Assembly: GCA_013368325.1 (NCBI GenBank)
Contig: JAACJK010000059.1
Location: forward strand, 186,001-250,000
Source: Ephemerocybe angulata
Lineage: Eukaryota > Basidiomycota > Agaricomycetes > Agaricales > Psathyrellaceae
Direction: 5' to 3'
Length of the DNA: 64,000 bases
Position numbers and translations under genes: made by a program. A model generated the notes under the pieces. The model worked only from the letters and a program-made list of their open reading frames with translations, searched no databases and was not told where the DNA came from. Below, piece by piece: positions 56,904 to 64,000 of this stretch; within the stretch, counting starts at the first letter, position 1, and every line of letters starts with the position of its first letter.

Positions 56904-59873
56904 ATGCTCCGGCTCTTCTTGCGCCCGACGGCCAGTGCCCTGCGCTTCAGGAGATGCATCCACAGCGCAGACGCCCCTGTTCCCGCAGAAAAGGTCCTCC
57001 CAGAGCATGCAGTTATCTCCACGTTCGACTTGTTCAGCATCGGCGGTACGGCCACCATTGTCCCTCCCCAGGGCTACATTGACACTCCCGCTCTCAGTCG
57101 GGCCTTCTTCCTCTCACACTGTTGGGCCAATGAGAGCAGGAAAAATCTTCATCAACGACCTCAAAGAACTGGGGTTGCTTGAGAAGGTCCGTCAATACAA
57201 CGACCGTGTCATGGTACCGCTTCTCTGACGCTGGTTGGCCAGGTAAAAACAGTAAAGATCAACCTGTGAGTTGCTATTGGCCACTGTCGCTCCCCGTATT
57301 CACCGGCCTCGAGATACGGCTCTCTCGCAGCTACGGGTGCGTCCATGCGCGCACAAGTGGCACCATATTCATCTGCTAAGTTATTGCCTTTACCCACAGG
57401 CAAAGGGTAAGCACCCCTCTAGCTACTCCCAACTGTGTCCACATCATGTTTCAGTCACCACACACCCCAGGCCATCCTTCTTGGACTAGAAGGTAGGCTG
57501 CCAACGCTGTCGCCCTTCTAGCTCCCTTGACGCTTCCTCACAATAGGCTCGGACCCCGAAACCATTGAGACCGGTACCATACCTTCGCGCTACTCTGCTA
57601 TCCTTCAGAATAAGGCGTTGCTGTTGAATGGCAACCACCGCATTGACTATGATATGGACAGAGACATGCTCTGGCGCTGGGATCTGGTTCTGAAGACCCA
57701 TCCCAATGGCATGCGTTTCAGTTGCTTTGATGAGAATGGAGACCTGCTCGCTACCAATGAATACTTTAGCGTTGGCGGGGGCTTCGTTGTCAACGACAAG
57801 ACTAAAGGTCTGTCAGCGTATCCAACTTAAAGCGGGGCTAGTTTACTTATTTTTCTCGGTCTCCAGTGGACGAGAATCTGTTCTACAAGGGGGTGGACAA
57901 GAAGAAAGTGCATGGCGCGCGCCTGCACCAGACTCTTGCTGTTTCTGATAGCGACGGCGTTACTCCATCTGCAGAGGAAAGTGGAAAAAGCGGCGAAGCT
58001 GATCCCGATCCATCTCACCCTCCATATCCTTTCTCTACGGGAGATTCTCTGCTCGCCTTGACGAAGAAACATAACGTAGGCCTTTTAATTTGGATTTCAT
58101 ATATGCGGTAGATTAAACCCGCTCCCAGATGACGATTGCCCAGATTGTCCATGACAATGAGGTTCGTCCAATCGGCTTCTCATTCGCCCAGAGTCGATCT
58201 TACTTGTGCTGCGCAGAAATTCTTTGGGTATACTGACGAAGATATTCACGACAAGGTCCGTTGATTTCGCGTGCATTACTGGATCCGCACCTCAATTAAG
58301 AGTTTCATTTCAAGCTCATGCGCATCTGGCAAGTCATGGACGAATGCATCCACACCGGTGTTTCCTCTCAGGAGAAAACACTCCCCGGGAGGCTTGGCGT
58401 CAGGAGACGCGCACCTATGCTCTACAGGCGGCTAATGCGGGGGTACGTACATGACAAACCGGATACTCGCGAATGCCGGAATTTAACTGCAATCTCTGTT
58501 AGATTTTACCCCGGAATCGCGATGCCGACTTCCAATCTGCAGAGCATCGGCGCGGGCAGTACCATGCCGTCCGCCTCGATAGGATCTCCAGAGTCGATGA
58601 GACCTGCTGCGGGGACGCCCTCTGGATCTGAATCAGAGTCGTTGCCGCCCAAATCCGCTAACGTGCGTACCCCAGCATCGAGACCGCCCCTGGTCGTCGG
58701 CTCTTTCAACCATGCCATGCTACCCATGCCTCCTGTGAGTGTTCCCTCGTTTTGTCAATGCAGGGCCGTTAAATTGCCCATCGTTTCTGACTCTGGGCAT
58801 TTCAGCGCAAAACGGTGATACCCGCAATGGACTTTCTGTCTTGCTATGCAATCGCAGTGAACGAAGTCAACGCTGCTGGAGGCCGGATTGTAACTTCGCC
58901 GACGAATGGCGCCGCAGGCGTGATTCCCGGAGTTTTGAAATATATCCTTGAAGTATGTGTCTCGAAGTGTCGAAAGGAGGAGAGGGTGCTGAACGACCGA
59001 CGCGTAGTTTGTTTCGGACGACCCAGAGAAGAGCGTCAAGACTTTCTTGCTGACCGCAGCGGTACGTTAGTTTCCTTCGAGCGCGCAGGAAGATCTGAGC
59101 TTATGACGGAATGCAGGCGGTCGGAATGCTGTTTAAACGGGGCAGCACTATTTCTGCGGCCGAGGGTGGTTGTCAGGCTGAAGTCGGTGTTGCGTGCTCG
59201 ATGGCAAGTGCTGGGTTCGCGGCGTGCATGGGAGGTGAATACTCCAGACCCTTGCGATTGTTCAAGTATGCTGATGGGTTTGGTACATAGCTTCCCCGGA
59301 GACAGTTTTACAGGTGAGGGTTGGTGAATGTGTTGCATGGGTCGTGTACTGACCAGCATTTCGTAGGCTGCTGAGATTGGGATCGAGCATAACCTTGGAT
59401 TGACCTGTGATCCCATTGATGGCCTGGTCCAAGTTCCATGCATCGTATGTCGCAGATTCCTCGTTGGTTTGTGCCTCTGATGACCATTGGCGTAGGAGCG
59501 CAACAGTCTTGGAGGTACGAAGGATCTGATTCCACTTAACCCCACAAGAGTCTGAACCGCCTTTTCCCAAGCTGTCAAAGCGGTGACTGCTGCCCAGTTG
59601 TCGATGGCGAGTGACGGCGTCTACAGCGTGACCCTGGACGAAGCAATCGAGGCCATGCGCCTTACGGCCGCTGATATGAGCGTCAAGTACAAGGAAACGA
59701 GTTTGTCGGTGAGTGAAAACAACAGTTATGAATTTCAGCCTCCTCTGATCTAAAGTCGCGCGTTTTACAGGGCCTGGCGGTAAGTTCACTCGGGATTACT
59801 TTACTGACTTGTGCTGACCCCTCGCTCCGCGCAGACAACCGTGAAGATTCCGTTGTCTGTTCCCGCTTGTTGA
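56904..59873 (+). CDS. Iron-sulfur L-serine dehydratase (single-chain, probably mitochondrial)
   Basis: Roughly 20 short exons. The N-terminus [20 protein letters not shown] is Arg-rich with no acids, a likely mitochondrial presequence. The beta-type domain follows ([40 protein letters not shown]), then the alpha-type domain ([67 protein letters not shown]). The conserved cysteines (EGGC, LTC, VPC) fit the 4Fe-4S cluster ligands of bacterial-type enzymes. It converts L-serine to pyruvate and ammonia. The last residue is a cysteine (SVPAC-stop), and a 9-nt microexon (59771-59779) encodes GLA just before it. A low-complexity Ser/Pro insertion ([20 protein letters not shown]) lies between conserved blocks in the alpha domain. 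Confidence 0.93.
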
Positions 59874-60280
59874 TACCCTTTCTATCTTTTAGAAGCTCTT
59901 GCTCACAGACTTTTGATGCCAAGTTTAGATCGAAATATTTAGAGCCCATATACCTTGCCTATCGTACCTTTCTCCTCTCTTCCCCCCCTCCTTTGACTTT
60001 CCGTGACCATGACTTTGGAGTTCTGCTTTTCACCTGCTGGCTCGGCCGCCATAGCTATTAGATGACCATTTAGACAACCGTGTGTGTGTGTATTCGTTTA
60101 CTGATCGTGCTGACCTTGGCTTCGATGCTCTCTCGATCGCGGTCCTCAGCATCGGACGGGACCAATTATAGGTCGCGCGTCACCGTGCATTTCTTGTACT
60201 TAAAGACCGACCAACACACTCATCGTACAACGTCGTCCTCTTCCTTCCTCCATCTCCGTTGTGCTTTCCAGTGACGAGAC
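59874..60280. other. Intergenic, no gene seen
   Basis: 407 bp holding the 3' flank of the serine dehydratase gene and the promoter of the DUF1295 gene. A short (GT)n run lies near 60081-60090. Confidence 0.6.
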
Positions 60281-61955
60281 ATGACCAACTCGGTGCATGT
60301 GTTGGACAGGTACTACCTGGGCCTCACCTTGCTTGTGACGCTTGGCTATCAGCTTTTGGGGTTCGCCATTGCTTGGACATTCCAGTTTGACAAGATTACT
60401 GACTTTACAGGGGGTATGTGAGCAAACCATGGTGATTGGACCTGGCGTTCTTTCGTTGCTTAGACTACGCGTTGCATGCTGACTTTGATTGGTTGGCTTG
60501 GATAGGCTCGAACTTCTTTCTCCTAGGTTGTTATCGATACTTGGGGAAAGAATAGATCGACTTATAGACCCACAGCGATTCTGACACTATGCATTGGGAA
60601 CACCTTCTATGCTCGGAACATTGGTGCGTGGCTCGGGCCAAGTGTCCTGGCATAGCGCAGCCCCTGATGCATTTGCGCTTGCAGTGGCCAGTGCCTTGGT
60701 TATGGTTTGGGCTTGCAGGATTGCAGGTTCGTAACGGGACCTCGGAGAAGCCTTGGACTGCAGCTGAAAGAAGGTCCATCGAGCAGGCTTCCTTCTCTTC
60801 CGCGTCCTGAAGATGGGGAAAGACGCGCGCTTTGATGATATTCGCTCCAGCTTTTGGAAATTCCTGGGTGAGTGGGCTGTTGCTGGGTACATCCGCCCTT
60901 CGACCACCGTCTCATCGTTAACCTTCCTCTCTTCCTCCCCCTCTCTAGCATTCTGGATTGGTACGCCTTCTTCGCATTTATGATCACTAAATGTGGTATT
61001 GATGCAGGTTGTTGTTTTTCTGTGCAGCGCAAATCCTCTGGGTGTGGACCGTGTCTCTGCCGGTGACGATTTTGAACTCTCCTTCTGTGTCGGATCCTTC
61101 TTTGGGAGGCTCTAATCAAGCTCTAATCCGGCATTTGGGACGTCCCGCGATATTGCTGGGATTGTACTTTGGGCTGTTGGGTTCCTCATCGAGACAATAG
61201 CCGATGCACAGAAGGTATGTACTCTTTTAGGATTGTTCTTTTCTTGCTGTACTGAAATTTGGAGGGAAGTACAGGGCAAAGGCGACTGGAACGGTGCCAA
61301 AGGGGTATCCGATGAATGTAAGCGATTTCTGAAATGGTTTACCTTGCTAGGGCTGATCACATTGGCCTTTAGAAGGGACTCTGGGCGTGGTCCCGCCATC
61401 CCCCATACTTTGGCGAGTGAGTGTGCATCTTCGAAAGTATTATAGAGATGCCTAATAAAAGACAGGATGCTTTGCTGGTGGGGTATCTGGATCCTGTGCA
61501 TCTCCCCCGCAACGAACGGAAGTCTCTCATCAGGTGCCAAAGCAGCACTATATGGCTCCGTCGTATCACCCCTCTTCACATTCCTGTGAGTCGAGCTTCT
61601 TTCTTCTTTCTTAACCTTTGTTGTATTGCTTCATGACTTACCACATTCGGTGTGCAGGATCCTCATGTTTGGCTCTGGAGTCCCTACGGGAGAGAAGCCA
61701 GTCGCAGAGCGGTATTTTCTGATGTCGAATGGACCACCGAGCCATTTGCAGCCGTTCCCGGCGCAAGAGGGAGCCTGGGATAGGTATAAGAACTATCTGA
61801 ATGAGACGTCGATCCTCATCCCTATTCCTCCACCGTTGTATCGGCCGTTACCGACGATCTTGAAGAGGACGTTGTTGATGGATTTCCCTTTCTACCAGTT
61901 TAGGGAAGAGAAGGAAGGGAAGGCCGCGATTGGTAATGCTACACGAGATAACTAG
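60281..61955 (+). pseudogene. DUF1295 / steroid 5-alpha-reductase-like membrane protein, frame broken by an 11-bp duplication
   Basis: About ten exons join in phase: MTNSVHVLDRYYLGLTLLVT, GNTFYARN, VASALVMVWACRIAG, FLLFRVLKMGKDARFDDIRS, then AQILWVWTVSLPVTILN. After the break come NPAFGTSRDIAGIVLWAVGF, LIETIADAQK, KGYPMNKGLWAWSRHPPYFG, MLCWWGIWILCISPATN and LILMFGSGVPTGEKPVAERY. WSRHPxYFGE is the family motif of the reductase/isoprenylcysteine-methyltransferase-like fold; function in fungi is not established. At 61110-61128 the sequence CTCTAATC is repeated 11 bp apart. The extra 11 bases throw the frame, giving a stop at 61198-61200. Every exon before and after is otherwise intact, so this is a very recent lesion, a variant allele or an assembly error. 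No GT-AG intron removes it. Confidence 0.8.
61110..61128 (+). repeat. 11-bp tandem duplication (CTCTAATCAAG / CTCTAATC)
   Basis: Direct repeat with an 11-bp period inside a coding exon. Deleting one unit restores the conserved reading GGSNPAFGTSRDIAG. Confidence 0.85.
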
Positions 61956-62258
61956 TACTCCCCTGGGCAGGAGGCTCGGCGTAGCCCCCGTATGTAAATT
62001 GTGCAGGATTTGTATCCGAAATTCCTTCTGAGCGTCCACTAGTAGGTTGCTATCAGGGTCATAGCTGCTGATCGGTTAAGGATACTTGGCATAAAGATTG
62101 GGAATGTTCGCCATACCTTACTTACTGTGCTCGGTGGATTTGGGACATCTCTCTGTGCTGCACTTGGAAGACTCTTGCTGCTCTGGGCGCTTATTCTGAG
62201 GGCATGAGGCGCTGCTTTCTCACGGCAGGGGATAGAGTCGCCAGCGGTGACACGAGGC
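61956..62258. other. Intergenic, no gene seen
   Basis: About 300 bp between the DUF1295 gene and the likely start region of the right NACHT gene. No coding signal. Confidence 0.5.
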
Positions 62259-64000
62259 ATGTTTGACACTTCTCTTGACTATCTGCACCCACATAGCCTG
62301 AATGTGCCTCTCTCACCTCTGGAGAAGGAGTCCCAAGATTCAATCGGAGGAGTCGAGGATCGAAGAGCAATCCAACGTCCTCCCTTTGCATCAACCACAA
62401 CAGTCCTACGGTTTGTCATTGCATCCGATACATAGTCTCCTGCTGACAGCCCTTCCCCCATCTTAGCCCCTCCACCACTAGCCAATGCGGAAGCCAGACC
62501 GTCGCAGGGTTCATCGGAACAGAGCCCGGCACAAACCATCTTCGCCCAGGCTAGCAACTTCCACCTTGAGCACTTCCATTACAACCAGTATGATGGGCAG
62601 CAAAGGCAAGGCAACAGTGGTGAGGCACACCGTCATGTCTTCAGGTCCGCATTTCTTTAACCTATGCACCCAGGTTGGGAACAACTGTTGAAAGCAACGT
62701 CCACAAACGCTCTCCACAATTCGATCGCCCGATTCGACCCCCCAAAATGTGACGAAAATACGCGCGTCGAGCTCATCCGTGAAATTGGGACCTGGATTGA
62801 GGACCGACACTTGTCCACCCAGCTCCTATGCATGACTGGGGCCGCAGGCTCTGGTAAATCCGCGCTGCAGCAAACACTGGCAGAGGCGTGTGTGGCCAAG
62901 GGCATTCTCGCCGCCTCGTTTTTCTTTAACACCGGGGACAACACCAGAAACAACGTCTCTAGAATCATCCCAACCCTTGCTTACCAGCTGGGGCAGAAGA
63001 ACAATGCCCTCCGCCGGATGATAGGCATCGCAGTGGAGGACGACACTCTCATCTTCAACCAGACCCTGAGGACGCAAATTGAAAAGTTGATTTTGAACCC
63101 CGTTACCCACCTCCCGCCCTCCGAATTGGCCAGCCTCCCATACGCCATCATTATCGACGGGCTCGACGAATGCAAAGAGGAGCGCGACCAGCGGACACTA
63201 CTCCGCGCAATCCACGACTGCTTCCTTGGTCGGAGGTCCCCATTCCGCATCTTCCTTGCCAGTCGCCCGGAGCTGGCCATATTCGAGGCTCTCGAGCCCG
63301 GCGGTCACCTTCATGGGATTATATATCCCATCCGCCTCAGTGATGACTACGACGCGACATCCGACATCCGTCTCACGCTGCGCAGGAACTTTACGGAGAT
63401 TGGCCTACGACGGCGATAGGAGCATGCATGGTTCACCGAGGCAGACATTGAGGCCATCGTCACTGCTGCATCAGGGCAGTATATCTATGCTGCGACGGTC
63501 ATTCGATACGTCTCGGAGCCGCGACGGTCACCAGTCGAAAGGCTGCGTACTATTCTCTCCAGTCAATCTGGCACGGGCAGCAGGACCAAGCCGTTCGCGT
63601 TGCTGGACTTACTCTATACCCTCGTTCTAAACAACGCCAGAGAAGGGTATGAGGCCATAGATAACAGGCATGACTTCTTACTGGTTCTCCGTGTCTACCT
63701 CGCCCTCAACGACCTCAATTTGGGCTTGGGCATCTCTCGTCAGGACCAGCTGCTTGGATTGGAGGAGGGCACGTATGAGAGCATTTTGTGTGATCTTCGG
63801 TCTCTCCTCATAGCCCAGCCTACCCTCAGGTGGGGTCATCAAATCAGGGTGTATCATAAATCCTTTCTGGATTATCTGAATACTCCAGAGCGAGCAGGGC
63901 CTCTATACACTCCCTTCTCTCGATATGTCGAGTACATCACACGATGCTGCCTCCGTAGAATTGATTCTTACTCGTTGAAACGTGCGTTGCAACAACAATA
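62259..64000 (+). pseudogene. NACHT P-loop NTPase, right copy, with in-frame TAG; runs off the right edge
   Basis: Upstream exons show the family N-terminal motif AQTIFAQASNFHLEHFHYNQ, then an intron, then GWEQLLKATSTNALHNSIAR. Walker A is GAAGSGKSALQQT, Walker B YAIIIDGLDECKE. The frame stops at TAG 63417-63419 (RRR-stop-EHAWFTEADIEA). The left copy reads RQQRWQHAWFTEEDV here, so TGG (Trp) has become TAG by one base. After the stop, the same frame stays open for about 190 codons with full family similarity (ASGQYIYAATVIRYVSEPRR, RVYHKSFLDYLNTPERAG) up to a donor near 63980. The first exon start (62259, MFDTSLDYLHPHS) is tentative because its splice phase does not fit the next exon cleanly. 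A truncated product would keep only the nucleotide-binding part. Confidence 0.8.

Overview
The window reads as nuclear DNA of a mushroom-forming basidiomycete (Agaricomycetes). The reasons are dense protein genes broken by many GT-AG introns of about 45-70 nt, F-box and NACHT-NTPase families typical of these fungi, and an integrase-core family I know from agaricomycete genomes. All gene models were spliced by eye, using donor/acceptor signals and reading phase.

Layout. At 1-2.1 kb a symplekin/Pta1 gene (cut by the left edge) lies head-to-head with an F-box gene. At 3.1-4.0 kb is a secreted DUF4360 protein. At 4.5-6.4 kb are two tandem MscL-type mechanosensitive channel genes, each ending in a zinc-ribbon-like tail. 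At 6.8-9.3 kb is a NACHT P-loop NTPase. From 9.9 to 30.0 kb is a compact housekeeping block: a CUE/CCCH/Smr protein, clathrin heavy chain, a PQ-loop membrane protein, GDP-mannose transporter, pyruvate carboxylase, a nitronate-monooxygenase-like flavoprotein and the spliceosomal SmB protein.

From 30.0 to 50.4 kb the window is strikingly gene-poor. The only ordinary gene I can support there is an ECL1-like zinc-binding protein (39.1-39.8 kb). Inside this stretch, 44,613-48,576 is a discrete mobile element. It has 50-bp perfect terminal inverted repeats flanked by an 8-bp direct repeat (AGGTGGGT) that looks like a target-site duplication. It carries an integrase/DDE-core-like gene on the plus strand and, tail to tail with it, an alpha-kinase-family-like gene with two zinc-binding motifs on the minus strand. 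Both genes appear to lose their C-termini at the same point, near 46.36 kb. This is the best candidate for something undescribed.

From 50.4 to 62 kb normal gene density returns: SHR3 (amino-acid-permease chaperone), a BEM3-like PX-PH-RhoGAP, a single-chain iron-sulfur L-serine dehydratase, and a DUF1295/steroid-5-alpha-reductase-like membrane protein whose frame is broken by an 11-bp tandem duplication. The right edge holds a second NACHT NTPase, clearly a paralog of the one at 6.8-9.3 kb but in inverted orientation, with a TGG-to-TAG premature stop inside an otherwise open frame.

Functional themes are membrane trafficking and the secretory pathway (clathrin, GDP-mannose transporter, SHR3, PQ-loop protein, RhoGAP), RNA processing (symplekin, SmB), central carbon and serine metabolism, and fungal accessory families (F-box, NACHT, integrase/kinase element).
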